Below, one piece after another: positions 12,290 through 23,581 of a stretch of DNA of 64,000 nt (position 1 is its first letter; the number at the start of each line of letters is the position of its first letter). The translations under genes and the position numbers were made by a program. The notes under the pieces were generated by a model. The model saw only the letters and a list, made by a program, of their open reading frames with translations. It did not search any database and was not told the DNA's origin. Origin of the DNA: Forficula auricularia (taxonomy: Eukaryota > Arthropoda > Insecta > Dermaptera > Forficulidae); contig JALMQS010000030.1 of NCBI GenBank assembly GCA_024734495.1, positions 14,300,378 to 14,364,377 of the forward strand. Reading direction: 5' to 3'.

Positions 12290-12510
12290 TTGAAAATTTT
12301 TATAGAAACTTTTTATTTAAAATATAAAATATTAGGTGGGTTTCACATAAATAAAAGATCAGATGCTTGTTTAACATGACTCTATATATATTTCGGGGTA
12401 TAAGCCCATCTAAGCTAAACAAGCATCTGATCTTTTATTTATGTGAAACCTACCTGGTATTTTATATTTTAAATTTTAAAAAGTTTCTAAATAAATTTTC
12501 AAAAATTTCT
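12290..12510. mobile_element. Foldback element with hammerhead-like centre
   Basis: The arms pair over about 90 bp. They include TAGGTGGGTTTCACATAAAT (12333) against ATTTATGTGAAACCTACCTG (12438), and the outer words GAAACTTTTT and AAAAAGTTTC. The minus strand of the centre reads CTTAGA, TGGG, loop, CCCC, GAAA, TATATA (12412 down to about 12385). This resembles the core in the 20.6-kb element with one base lost from CTGAAGA. It is probably an inactive ribozyme copy. Confidence 0.65.
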
Positions 12511-13640
12511 TTACTTTAATTCAAATTTTAGTGAGTTCGTTCTGTTTCAAAAATATTTGTATTTTCAAAATAAAGAACGGATTACATTTTGAAGTTTTTA
12601 ATTTAATTATTTCCGCTAAAAAATAAATAAAATAAAATATATATTTGAGAATGGTTGTAGCTAATGAGCTGTAATTTGTTGGATGTGATTTTGATCATTA
12701 AACCACACCTATATGCGAAATTCAGCTTTCTAGCTCCAACTGTTTACTGACAAAATTTTTCAAAATTACCAAAATTCACTGAGATCATATTTTGTTTAAA
12801 AAAATATTAATTTTCCTATAATTAGTTTACTAATTAAATTTTCCCCAAAATACTGATAGTTTTGACATCTAAGATTTATTATATTTTTCCTCATTGATTT
12901 ATTATACGTATTGATTTCCAAATGGTAATTAGCAAAGATATTTTATCGTTTAAGGACAATTCTCTTAATAATAATAATAATGATATTAAGGGATAAGTGA
13001 AAGTTTTCCAGCAGCAATGCTGAGAAAGTGCAATATAATCAAACAATATAATAATGACAATAATATATTTTCTTAAACAAAACTTGAAGAAAAAGTTACA
13101 TTTTAAAAGAGTTATTTTAATAACACATTTTTATCCCAAGGGGTCCCCGAGAGTTCAGACATTTTCTAAGGCGTCTGCGAAGCCAAATGGTTGCGGAACA
13201 GCAGGGGCGTACCAATCGAAAATGGCGCCTATAGGGCGAGCATCAAAGTTGCACCCTTTCGTAAATTATCTAAATATGAAATAAACATATACATTATATA
13301 AAAAAGCTATACATTTTACAAAAGATTTTTATTTTCTGTTTTAGAACAAAAATTAGTCCGTAAAAATGCACTTTCAAAACTTAAAATTGCACCTTGCTTG
13401 TCTTCTGCGACGCAAATAGTTTATACTTAACATTTTCGAAATCTGTTTTTTCGATTTCTTCTTGCTCTACACTGAACAAAGCTAGCTCATATAATCTTTT
13501 TGACCCATTGTAGCCCTTAAATTCGAAAATATTAGTATTTATTTACTGAAAGATCACGCGCATGATCTGAATTGAAATTCGCAAATTCAAAAAGATGCTC
13601 TCATCTCCCTACTGAACAATGAATTCTTATTTGAATATTA
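12511..13640. other. A+T-rich DNA with one mixed-composition patch
   Basis: The patch at about 13135-13260 is richer in G+C and contains GCAGGGGCGTACC. It reads like an old dispersed repeat, and no exon borders fit it. Confidence 0.4.
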
Positions 13641-14504
13641 ATTATACACTGGACTCCCGTACAGCAAGGGGGATACGTTTCACGTAATAAGAAATCGCGT
13701 TATACAGGACATATATTATTAGACCAATTTAACAAGATGGCTTTGTTGTAATTTATTTGTTGATACTTCCGATAGTGAATAAATCTAAATATACTGAGGA
13801 GCATAGGTACATGCGAAGTACATGTATTTTTAATTTTATTAAAAGTTGAATAAAATTATTTTTCTCTTATATCTTTAAATGTGTATTTATTACTATTTTT
13901 ATAAGCCCAGTGGCGTAGCGTAGGTTTCTACAGCCTAGGACAGATGCCACATTTGGCGCCCTCTCACCCATTCACACATAGAATTTTCAATAAAATTTCA
14001 TTTTAACCCAAACCTTAAAATTTTTAGAAACTAGAAAAAATATTTAATGGTAAAACATGTTATAGTAGTCAATGTTCAGTTATTATCCAAAAACAATACA
14101 ATTACTTTAGGATATTTAATATTGAATTGAATTTAATATTAATTTAAGAATATTTATTATTTGTTAAAAAAATCATAAAATAAATTATTGAAATTACTGT
14201 ATATTGTGAAATAAATAGTTTGTTCACTGAACAAAATCATATTTAACATCAATTTTATAAAGAATAAATAAAATAAAAATAAGTATTCATTTATTTAATT
14301 AAAAAGTAATAGTGGAATAGTATATTCTGTATATACTGTATAAACCGCTGCTTAGTCAGCTTCAAAAATTAGAAACTATGTGAAAATATTAAATTTATCT
14401 TACGCGTTATAAGGGGCTATTTATCGCTCTATATAAGTTCTATTCGCAATTTTTTCTATAAAGTTTAGGGAAAGCGGTGTTGGTTTATAGTGAAACATAT
14501 TAAG

Positions 14505-14760
14505 CACAGAAATTATTTAACGGATTATAGTGGTGTTTCACAAAGTGGAAATAAAATTAAAAAATCTTTTAAATTATTTTGGAGATTTTGATGAATTCAG
14601 TTTTCTGTTAAACCTCCTGATGAAGGGTTCATAGCCCGAAATATGTATAGAGATAAATAAAAAAATCTCCAAAATAATTTAAAAGATTTTTTAATTTTTT
14701 TAATTTTATTTCCACTTTGTGAAACACTACTATAATCCGTAAAATAATTCCTGTGCAATT
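14505..14760 (+). mobile_element. Hammerhead-bearing foldback nested in the pogo-like element
   Basis: Arms of about 100 bp pair: CACAAAGTGGAAATAAAATT on the left against AATTTTATTTCCACTTTGTG on the right. Both are preceded or followed by the CGGATTATAGT word and its complement. The arms are very similar, so the copy is fairly young. The hammerhead core sits where the right arm begins (14613-14652). Confidence 0.75.
14613..14652 (+). ncRNA. Hammerhead ribozyme candidate
   Basis: CTGATGA lies at 14617-14623. Stem II pairs GGG (14625-14627) with CCC (14635-14637) around a seven-base loop. GAAA lies at 14638-14641. Then ATA-TG-TAT can close a short stem III before an A cleavage base. Stem I can start with CTC against GAG (after the presumed site) and is short. 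All core bases are present. The short stem I makes activity uncertain. Confidence 0.55.
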
Positions 14761-14860
14761 TTTTCGTCGCATTATAGGAATTCTCGTTTTACTGGAGTCC
14801 ATTGTATTGTCCACTTTATCGTTGGATTATTTTAATTTTTAAATTTAATAATTTGCTAAT

Positions 14861-15330
14861 TTTGTCCCCCCCCCCCCCGCCCCCTTAAATATCACCCAGG
14901 CCTCGTGCCCTTCTTGCCCCACCCTAGTTACGTCTGCGGACCAGTGAATTATAGGACACCCCTTTTTGATTTTCTTTTAAAAGATCAACAGCTCTTCTAA
15001 TCCCAGCAAGAAAAACATTTCATTTATTATTATATCATTTCACGGAGATAGGAAATTTACTATAAATATTTTTATTGAAATAATAATAATATGGTATAAT
15101 AACTAATATAGAGGGAATAAAGCACGAATGGTTTTTACACCGGAGAAATGCGCTTGGCTTAAGATTGAAATGATCCATGAGGATAAGAAATGAAAATCTA
15201 ATGTCGACTGATGAAGTCGGCAAAAAATAAAAAAATTTCAAAATAAAAAAAAGTTTCGAACAACGACCTCCGTTCCAGGCAAGGCCACAGGACAATTCTC
15301 TCTCCAGCCAACTCTACTATAAACACACCT
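14861..15330. other. Old repeat DNA with a C tract
   Basis: A run of about 13 C at 14866-14878 begins a G+C-richer block that ends near 14948 (CAGACGTAAC on the complement). At 15194 the word CTGATGAAGTCGGC resembles the start of a hammerhead core, but no GAAA follows. I see no exon. Confidence 0.35.
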
Positions 15331-16595
15331 GATGCACAATTATTATTCATTTTGAAATATATAATCCAAATGAAAAACTTTTCCTTTTTAAGCGAATGGG
15401 GGGAAAATTCAACAAAAACAAACAGGAAACTTCAACATTGACCATAAATAAATTTAAATGTTTAGTTAAGGAAACTTTTTTTTAAAAAATAAGCTGTGTC
15501 CACTAATTTTTAATTTTAAACAACGTTTTAATTTAAAAAAAGCGTAAGCTTTTCAAAACTTGGTACACGCTTTGTACAGCGAATAGGCAATTTTATGTCA
15601 GTGAACAGTGGGAGCTAGAAAGTTGATGATTCTCCCTTCCCAAATATGACGAATTATTTTTTATCTGGTATTTCAAAATATATTTTAAATCGCATTAAAG
15701 TGATTAAAAGAATTAAGGTTCCCTATAAATACATGAAGAATAACATATTAAATAATTTTCAAAACAAAAAAATAATAATGAAATGATTTATGAACTGCAA
15801 AAAATTCGCAGGCTGAATCATGGAAATTATTCAAATTTACGCGGTTCAATTAATTTAATTAATAACAGAAAAAAAAATATTAAATAATAATAGTAAATTC
15901 CAACTAATGATATAGTTTTAGAAAATGTAAGTAAGCGAAAAGAAACACAAATATCAGACAGAAAATAAGCCATTCAAATTTGTTTGTTATTTTAAAATAA
16001 AATTTATATATTGTTTGGTTTATTCGACTCAACTATTAATTTTGATATTTTATGTTTATTTTACCATACAAATATATTTTATTATTGGATCAATGTGTGT
16101 TTTCATTTCATATCTGGTTGTAGTATTGTTTTTTACACTGATTGAACACTTTCAGTGTATCGCTACATTCAAATTAATATCAATAAAAATTCGTTTTAAA
16201 GGCAGATTTCGAAAAAAAATATTGAAAAAATTGTAATTATTCTTATTTATTATGTACCTACGGCCCTCAGAAATTTTTAAGACTCCAACCGGTACGCGGT
16301 GCAATTCAGATTTGCCAGGCCTTCATTAGAAAGTATTAGTACTCAATTGCTCTAGAATTGCCCGTTTTGCTTATTTCCAATTACAAATATTTGATAGATT
16401 TTTTAATGATAAAAACTTGAGACTATTTCAAACGAGTGTAGACACGCATGGACAAGTTGAGACGTGTTGGCGGATTATTTGCGAAAAAATGTTTTCTCGA
16501 ATATTTTGAATTATTTATTTTCTCTGATGAAAAAATATCAATTACTATACGTAAAAAATAAACATCGATTTATAAGATACATATTATTTTCATTT
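15331..16595. other. A+T-rich DNA without recognised features
   Basis: I see only poly-A/T runs and random short frames, and no repeat copies. Confidence 0.45.
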
Positions 16596-17062
16596 GCTTT
16601 TACCTGAAAATGTTTCCTGAGAGTAGAAATCGCCAATCTTGAAAGGTTTTAGTTAATGTGCTGAAAATTGGTACGCAAATATTTTAACATGCACCAAATT
16701 TTAGCTTTTTATCTGAAAACGGTTTCTGAAAGTTCAAAATGCCAATCTTGAAAGATTTTAGTAAATAAGCTGAAAATTGGTACGCAAATATCTTACAATG
16801 CAACAAATTTTAGCTTTTTACCTAAAAACAGTTCCTGACAGTACAAAATGCCAATCTTGTAAGGTTTTACTAAATGAGCTGAAAATTGCTATGCAAATAT
16901 CTTTCAATGCACCAAATTTTAGCTTTTTACCTGAAAACGCCTTCTGAAAGTACAAAATGCCAATCTTGAAAGGTTTAATGAGCTGAAAATGGTACGCAAC
17001 TATGTATTTTGCATTACAATGCACCACATTTTAGCTTTTTATCTGAAAACGTTTCCTGATTA
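16596..17062. repeat. Minisatellite, period about 109 bp, just over four copies
   Basis: The word GCTGAAAATTGGTACGCAA starts near 16660, 16769, 16878 (variant) and 16982 (shortened). Each is followed by CACCAAATTTTAGCTTTTTA and CAAAATGCCAATCTTG. Spacings are 109, 109 and 104 bp. Copies differ at many sites, so the array is old. The overlapping short frames are artefacts of the repetition. Confidence 0.9.
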
Positions 17063-17295
17063 TATACATTTTTCATATTATCAACTATCTTTTTTGATCA
17101 ACAAAATCGGTAGAATTAGTATATTTTATCTGCGGCCCAGGACAATTTTTTCCTTCAAATGTGGCCCGTCTAAGCCAAAAGGTTGGACACTCCTAGTATA
17201 GTATTATGTATAGATTTACTTTACTGTACTGTGTATATTTTAAACATTAATTTTTCACAGGGATGTGGACAAAAAAGGACACTCAATTTTAGTTG

Positions 17296-17330
17296 AATAC
17301 TTCGCCGATTTATTTCGACTTCTTCAGCAA
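17296..17330 (-). ncRNA. Decayed hammerhead core
   Basis: On the minus strand CTGAAGA (17327-17321) is followed by a five-pair stem II (GTCGA against TCGGC), then GAAG where GAAA is required (complement of 17300-17303). One base is lost from the essential core, so it should be inactive. No matching inverted arm was found beside it. Confidence 0.45.
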
Positions 17331-20300
17331 TTCCAATCTGAATATCTATTCTTATTGATTTTTATAACATCTATTGAATTCATTTTATAATTTTTGTTCT
17401 TACTCTTTCTTAGATATCACCAATGCTTATCATACAAAATCTACTTCACGATGGCTTTAATAAATATATCTCCATCAAATTTATTTACTTATCTAGTGAA
17501 TAGTGGCATTCAGATTGGAGTTATTAAAGATGCCGAAATAAATTGGCAAAACCTCCGATTACAATTGATTGATTTTTAGAGTTCCTTTTAAAAAGTAAAA
17601 TGGTACCGTATTGTGTACATGTAATATCTGTTTGTGTATCATTGTAGTTCATAAATTAAACTTACACACCCCTGAAATTTACATGTTATATGTATTAACA
17701 TCCCAGAAAATCATAATCGGATGTTTATTTAGGTGAAGGTCGTTTTTTTTGGTAGGTTCAAAATATTTTTTTTTTATTTACTGGGATGTATGTAAAGATC
17801 TTCCTAAGTATAATTATTATTAATGGATGTTTTTTTTTCTAATTTATTAGATTTTAGGCCTTCTATCGTCATAATAACTTCCAGTTCAAAAATGCAGAAT
17901 ATCAGAAAGCAGTCGAATCTTTATTTCAGGAGCTCTTCAACAATTATAATAAATAGCTTTTAATTTAGCAGAAAAGTTGAATTAATAAGCTGCACTTTCA
18001 TGAAATTTTTAGCTCGTTTACGAAAAAATACCAAATTACCAAATATTAATATGTGGTAGTGTATACCTTGAAAAACTTTTCGGTTTTTATTGTTTTTTAG
18101 TAGGTATGTGTTATATTTGTTTTTGTTTTTCTCTTTCTATTAGAATAAAGCCCCTCTACGCGATCAATACCCTTCAAAAGCATACGCGGAAATGCGTAAA
18201 ATAGCGAACCCTATTTATATACGATACTTGTGCGTCAGTTGGAGGACCCGATGACGAGTGCAGGTTATCTTCTAAAGTTAGTTTCAAAGTCGATGCTCTT
18301 AGACTTTGAATTCTTGGATTTCTTTGCTTTGTTTTGTCACTCTCAAATAACTGAAACCGTGAGGGGATGAATTTGGGTCAAAGACTGTGCAAATTTTTAG
18401 GCATCAATAGAATTTTTTAGGAGAGGGGGGAATTTTGTTTGTGAAAAAGTCTTAGCGGGGCAATCGATGAATTATTATATAATATATCTAATCTACCACG
18501 GTCATTTCTAATGTTTATTTCAAAAAATAAAACGGGACCCTATTAGTGTCGCTACTACATATGTGCGTATGTTTTTTCCCTCTCTTAATAGCATTTTTTG
18601 TGGCTTCAAATTTAGAAGTTATATTTATATACATAAGTATATTTATTTTTTCCAAATTCAAAAATTGTGTTAAAATTTCAATCAAATGATTATTTCGTTC
18701 ATATTTTAAGTGGAGTCAAAAATAAAAAATAAAATACATATTTTTTTTTTCATATGATGTGAAGCATACCCATTAAGATCTTTTCATATAAAATTAGATG
18801 TAATTTTTCAAAATTTACTTAGATTTAAAATGACGATCTAAAATAACTCTAAAGGGACCCTTTTCAGCTGATTTTTGTACCTGTCGGTGTTTAGATATGA
18901 CTTAATCTAAAATTATTAGAAAAAATTCCACAAATTCACTCATTCTCTCTTTATCAACAAGAAATCAAAGCAAATTCGGTATCTTAATTATTTTGAACGA
19001 TATAATCATTTTCCTGTTGCCTGCATATACCTCTGGGCGAACCGATCTATATAATACACTGAATGACGGGCCATTCGGTTCAGTATGCGAGTCCGACTCG
19101 CACTTGTCCTGCTTAATTTCTTTAAAATTGATATTTAATTTGCTTTACTAAATATCTTCAAAGGAGATTTATTGCTAAATGATTTAGAAAAAAAACGAAC
19201 ATCACTTGTCTATATTATATAGACTACGGTAGCTGAAGTTTTTATCAACTAGAAAATATCACTTATCTTTGACATCTCTTTTTTTCATTTCTAATCTCGA
19301 ATCACAGGAAAAGAGATATAAACTCGTCCCTTATCTGTCCCACGTCACTCTATCTTCTTCGCTTACTAAATCAGAAAAGTAATAAAAAATTTCCGTTTTT
19401 ATGATTTTACTTTATTTTTTTTTTCCAATCTGCCTGAAAGACAACAAAAATAACTTTTTATTCAATATATCAAAAGTTAATTAAATTTTCCATTAAACAA
19501 AATTATCATCTTATAGACAAAAAAATACTTTAACAAATTAAATACATATTGAATCTTGGAATTATAAGGCGGAAATATTATCTTCGTCCATGAAACGTAC
19601 TTAATGTTGTAATTATAGGTGTAAAAAGTTTCCAAAAGAAAGTATTTTTGAAGATTGAATTTAAGATTAAGATGCTAGCGTCGACCTAGATTTGCATACC
19701 TGACCTTGGCGTGGAAAAAGAAAACGAATAAATTATAATGCGGGGGAGACAATAAAATATATCAGATCTCTTCACTATCAAGGTATCTTCATCTTAAGAA
19801 ACGTAAAACTAAATATAAGGTATAATACTTCATGCACGTGTCTATCTTGACCTTTCGGTGTTACACTTTTCATGCATTCTTACTTATCATTGAAAAATTT
19901 CGTTTATTCGATTTTCATTTATTTATGTGGATTAAAATCTTCCTTTCATTTTCATATAAATTTTGGGTTGGAAATATCATATGCTTTAGGGTAATTTTTA
20001 GGGTAGGTACTGCTTAAAAAATAAAACGAGAGCCTATTATTATAAAACTCCGAAACGTTTTTTTTTTAATCCCAAATTAACATACAATGAAGCATATAGA
20101 ATTTTCAAAATTGCCATTTTTTATTTTCTATTAGACGACCGGGCCTTTGTTAATTTTAAAACAAAAATTAATGACCCAAATCTCATGTGTTCTACTTAAC
20201 GGAGAAGTAAATTTATTAATTATTCTTTTGGCAGAATAGATTTTGTTTTCCATATAACTGTAAAAATCTGTCAGAAGGGGTGAATTTGCTATTACATATT

Positions 20301-20515
20301 ACATGCGATTCTTAATTCTATATATCTCGAAGAGATATCATGCCTTTCATGATTTTTCCAATTAAAAAATATTTAAATAAGGCGTTGGATATATTTAAAT
20401 AACTTACTACTTTCTTATAATATAGATTGTGTGCCTAACAATTTAAATGTAAAAAAAATAGGTATTAATCAATAGCTTAATAAAAAATATTAAATACTTA
20501 ATTAAAGTAAAAATA
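17331..20515. other. A+T-rich DNA without recognised genes
   Basis: An imperfect inverted pair (ACATCCCAG near 17699 and CTGGGATGT near 17783) is the only structure I can support. A mixed-composition stretch at 19020-19120 has no exon borders. Confidence 0.4.
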
Positions 20516-20611
20516 ATTTTGAAAAATTTAATAAACATTTTAAAATTTAAAATATAAAATACTAGGTAGGTTTTCACAAAAAAAAAGATAAGATGCTTGT
20601 TTAGCACGACT

Positions 20612-20646
20612 TTTATATTTCGGGGTATGAGCCTGTCTTCAGGAGT
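20612..20646 (-). ncRNA. Hammerhead ribozyme candidate, left arm
   Basis: The minus strand has CTGAAGA (20642-20636), a weak stem II (GG against CC around CTCATA), then GAAA (20621-20618) and TATAAAAG. Outer bases GACTC and AGTC can form stem I. All conserved core bases are present, but stem II is only two pairs. Confidence 0.5.
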
Positions 20647-20654
20647 CACAGAGG

Positions 20655-20700
20655 AAACTCCTGAAGATGGTGCTCATACCCCGAAATATATAAAGAGTCG
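20655..20700 (+). ncRNA. Hammerhead ribozyme candidate, right arm
   Basis: CTGAAGA lies at 20661-20667. Stem II pairs GGT with ACC around GCTCAT, and GAAA lies at 20683-20686. It is followed by TATATA, which could give a minimal stem III. ACTC before the core can pair with GAGT after it (about 20693-20696) as stem I. This is the opposed twin of the copy at 20612-20646. Confidence 0.55.
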
Positions 20701-21180
20701 TGCTAAACAAACAAGCATCTTATCTTTTTTTTTTGTGAAACCTACCTAGTATTTTATATTTTAAATTTTAAAAAGTTTATTAAATTTTTTAAAATTTTCT
20801 TTACTTTAATTAAAATGATTACCCAAGAATCCACACCTCCTTCCTTAACAAAAATAAGTAATTATTTATTTTAAAAAATATTAAAACTCATATATTTATG
20901 CCCGATAAATTTTATATATAACGGTTTAATCAATCATTAAGTTTATTTAATCTTACTTCCAATTGACACTGGTCTCTCTACTTGTTCTTTTTAAACTAGG
21001 GATGCTTGTAATGTGGAAATTTCATTTTGAAAGTTCTTTTAAAAAGATTCGTGTTTAAAAAATTCCATTCTGCTTTTATCTTGGCTTGTCTATTTTCTAA
21101 ATACTGTTACTTGAAAGAAAAACGATGTGTTTACATTCGACTTGGAGAATGGATTGTGTTGTATGTTTGTTTGTGTGATG

Positions 21181-21400
21181 TTTCCCTGGCGGCGACAGCG
21201 GGTTCCCCTGGCCTCGATCCCAGGTCCGTTGCTCGCTCGCTCTTGAAACCGAAACAAGGAGAGAAAGAAGTGTTGTTGAACCGCAAGGCGGCCATTCGCC
21301 GTCCCTGACCATCATCATCATCATCATCATCATCATCACCAGCTCCATCATAATCATCGACACGAGAACGTCAAAGTGGAGCACTTGTAGTTTCCGTGCA
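21181..21400 (+). other. G+C-rich island, possible terminal exon, with CAT repeat
   Basis: The composition changes sharply at CTGGCGGCGACAG (21186-21198). That block nearly matches CTGGCGGCAACAG just before the exon at 57356. Downstream of that AG, the phase-0 frame starts Arg-Val-Pro-Leu and reaches a stop after 15 codons. A second frame stays open to a stop at 21305 with coding-like composition. Nine CAT/ATC triplets follow (21310-21337). It may be an alternative last exon of the same gene, or an unrelated island. I cannot decide between the frames. Confidence 0.3.
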
Positions 21401-21682
21401 GCCTGTATTCTGCTACACCCACAAGCCCGGGCTTTCTATTTAACTACAAGAAAGTGGGCGACAGATTTAAAAGAATTAATTTTAGTGTCCAGGATATGTC
21501 TGTATTTTTTTTTCTCTCAATTTGTAAATGTCCATTGGAGATTTAAAAAAATAGACCATTTCCTCTCAATGTTGGGACGGATAATCTGGCAGCTTAACAA
21601 CGTATGATATCTGTTGAATTTCAATTCTGTTTAAAAGAGAAAATAGTTCAAGCCATTTTTTTAACAGTTTAGTTTTATAAGA

Positions 21683-22085
21683 GCCAGATTTAGATTTTTT
21701 ATCAGGGGGGCAAGCTTGAATTTTCCACTACTCTCTCCCCAAATGCTATATAAAACAAGTAAAGTATGATAAAAAATAGTATGTTATATTGAAAGTTTTT
21801 GCCGAGAGTAGCAGAATTTTTATATATTGAAGGAGACAATAAAAGAGTGTGTCTTATATCGTTAAATAAATAAAATTTATAATTCCAGCAGAAGACACAC
21901 TCTTTTATTGTCTCCTTCAAAAATAGTATGGATTATAATAAACAACCATATAGTTTTTATAGCGTCAAGATTAAATCATTTAGACTTTAGCACTATTGTA
22001 TTTTAAAATTACATTACAAAAAGTTTCCCGCTTCTTAAAATTTGTCGTGATGGGCACGTGCCCCCCCCCCCCCTAGATCCAGAGT
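21683..22085 (+). repeat. Dispersed repeat interrupted by a foldback insertion
   Basis: This is a second copy of the repeat at 3228-3520 (GGGGGCAAGCTTGAATTT, TAAAACAAGTAAAGTATG, CATTACAAAAAGTTTCCC, CTTCTTAAAATTTGTCG). It ends in a run of 13 C at about 22061-22073. It is split by the element at 21784-21918. Confidence 0.75.
21784..21918. mobile_element. Short foldback, ribozyme-less relative of 47673-47925
   Basis: Inner arms GAAGGAGACAATAAAAGAGT and ACTCTTTTATTGTCTCCTTC are perfect complements of each other. The tail with GCCGAGAGTAGCAG lies on the left. It is flanked by the 12-bp direct repeat AAAAATAGTATG (21772-21783 and 21919-21930), and the 3.2-kb copy of the host repeat shows the uninterrupted site. 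At 135 bp it has the arms of the 47.7-kb element but not its ribozyme. Confidence 0.85.
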
Positions 22086-22900
22086 TTTATAATGATTGAT
22101 GTGCAGAATAAATATGGAAATAACTTATTTTAACGAAATAATATGATTTATTTTCTCTCTATAAATTATACCATTTAAAATATAAATTAATCTTAGATAA
22201 ATAAATTTTAATTTTCTAACAAGACCGAAAAATCATTTCTCACCTTTGTATCAATTTCTCTCTAAAGAGTGCAAAAAGTATTTTTTTTTTTTTTTTAGTT
22301 ATTTTAACAAATGATATATTTTATTCTCTCTCTCTAAATTATGCTATTCGATATCTTTATTTTAGAAGAACACAATTTTAATTTGATATTAAAATCCATC
22401 ATATAATAATATTCCAAAAATTTCTACAGGGTGCAAAAAGAAATTATTCGACATCTTTTAGAGAAATAATATTACATATTTATTTTCCCCATAAAATATA
22501 TTCTTCAAAATATACATTAATTTAGGAAAAATAAATTTCCTATAAATTCAAAAAAGAAAATTTAATAAAATTTTTATACACACACACACTATATGTACTA
22601 GTATATGGCAAATATATGGTAGCACTTTCTGTTAATAGGATAACACAAAATCAACAGAGTGTAATATTTTTCTTAGTGTAGATACTATCAATATTTAGTT
22701 TAATACTTCTCCAAACAGAGAAACATAAATGAATCCTTTAGGTGATTTTTAGTAATTTACAAGTTTTTTTCTTAAATGTTTACCATTGAAAAATATAATG
22801 AAATAGATAATTCCTAGATTTTTAAAAGAAATAAATTATAATAATAGTATTTAAAATAAAAATGCGGTTATTAAACTCAATATAATATATTTTTATTAAC
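22086..22900. other. A+T-rich DNA without recognised features
   Basis: Imperfect local repetition is visible: CTCTCTATAAATTATACC near 22155 and CTCTCTCTAAATTATGCT near 22327, each followed by similar words (AAAGAGTGCAAAAAG, AGGGTGCAAAAAG). This suggests a diverged tandem duplication of about 170 bp. Nothing is coding. Confidence 0.4.
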
Positions 22901-23460
22901 CGACTTCAAAAAAGGAGGAGGTTCTTTTTTTTTTTATTTATTTAATGTCACCGGGAACAAAGCCCATTTAGACAGCACATAAGTAGAGTGTTAGTAGGGT
23001 TAGTGAGGGAGCCAAGTTTTCAGCCGGTAGACATTTTTATTTGCCACCTAGGATCGAACCCCGGACCTCCACTTCAACATCATCATAATCGATCGATGCC
23101 GAAGCGAAGCCAGTGCGTCAGCTGACTGAGCTACCCGACTCCCCAGAGGAGGTTCTCAATTCGACTGAATTTTTTTTTTTTTTTTTTTGTGTCTATGTTA
23201 CCTCATATCTCCGCCAATTGTGAATTTCGATTTTGAAAATTTTTTTGCATTTGGTTCAGTCTAGCTTCCGATTGGTCCCGTTTTTTTCCATTGGTATTAG
23301 ACCTTTTTTATTAGGTTTGTTCAGGCCTAACTTCTTTGTTTATGAACCGATTTTGATGATTCTTTTTTTATTGGAAAGGGGGTATCTTAGGGATGGTGCC
23401 ATATTAATTTGGTCAAATTCTGATGATATGATCAACGACGAAATAACGTAAATCTCCAAT
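22898..23460 (+). repeat. ACCGACTTCAAAAAAGGAGG dispersed repeat, split by a SINE
   Basis: It starts AACCGACTTCAAAAAAGGAG (22899) and resumes after the SINE with GAGGAGGTTCTCAATTCG. It continues through a T run and the words CTCATATCTCCGCC and GAACCGATTTTGATGATTC. I recall this type of sequence as highly dispersed in insect genomes, but the class is uncertain. A 72-residue frame over 23233-23451 is incidental. Confidence 0.6.
22926..23145 (-). mobile_element. tRNA-derived SINE with 11-bp target duplication
   Basis: Read on the minus strand, the head GGGTAGCTCAGTCAGCTGAC (A-box region, about 23116-23135) is followed by the B box GGGGTTCGATCCTAGG (about 23050-23065). A body follows and ends in an A-rich tail (the T run at 22926-22935 on the plus strand). 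The host repeat sequence GAGGAGGTTCT is present on both sides (22915-22925 and 23146-23156). This is the target-site duplication expected of LINE-mediated insertion. Confidence 0.88.
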
Positions 23461-23581
23461 TCTTATGAGCAAATAATATAAATTATGATAAATAAAATCT
23501 TTTATAAAGGTATTATATTAAGTCACTATTAATAACATCACTAAAAAGAGAAAAATAAAAATAATTTAAAAAAAAAAAATA

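Larger units (their letters stand above)
13647..14804. mobile_element. Pogo/Tigger-like element with TA duplication
   Basis: The left end, CACTGGACTCCCGTACAGC, and the complement of the right end, CAATGGACTCCAGTAAAACG, align well. TA flanks both sides (13645-13646 and 14805-14806). A TA target plus ends with a TGGACTCC core suits pogo/Tigger MITEs. No transposase frame survives. A hammerhead-bearing foldback (14505-14760) lies within it. A CAGTGGCGTAGC motif at 13909 suggests a further old insertion whose partner end I could not fix. Confidence 0.55.
20516..20800. mobile_element. Foldback element carrying two opposed hammerhead cores
   Basis: The arms match over most of their length. Examples are AATATAAAATACTAGGTAGG against CCTACCTAGTATTTTATATT, and AGATAAGATGCTTGTTTAGC against the complementary AAGCATCTTATCT. 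The ends carry the GTAGGT...TTTCACA motif shared with 1921-2092 and 12290-12510. The two arms meet at AGGAGTCACAGAGGAAACTCC, and each carries a hammerhead core pointing outward. Confidence 0.8.

Noticed and set aside
15188..15235. CTGATGAAGTCGGC resembling a hammerhead start
   Set aside because: No GAAA box follows at a suitable distance and no stem II can be drawn.
21097..21384. Minus-strand 95-codon frame with a Met run
   Set aside because: The Met run is the CAT repeat read backwards. The island's splice-like signals are on the plus strand.
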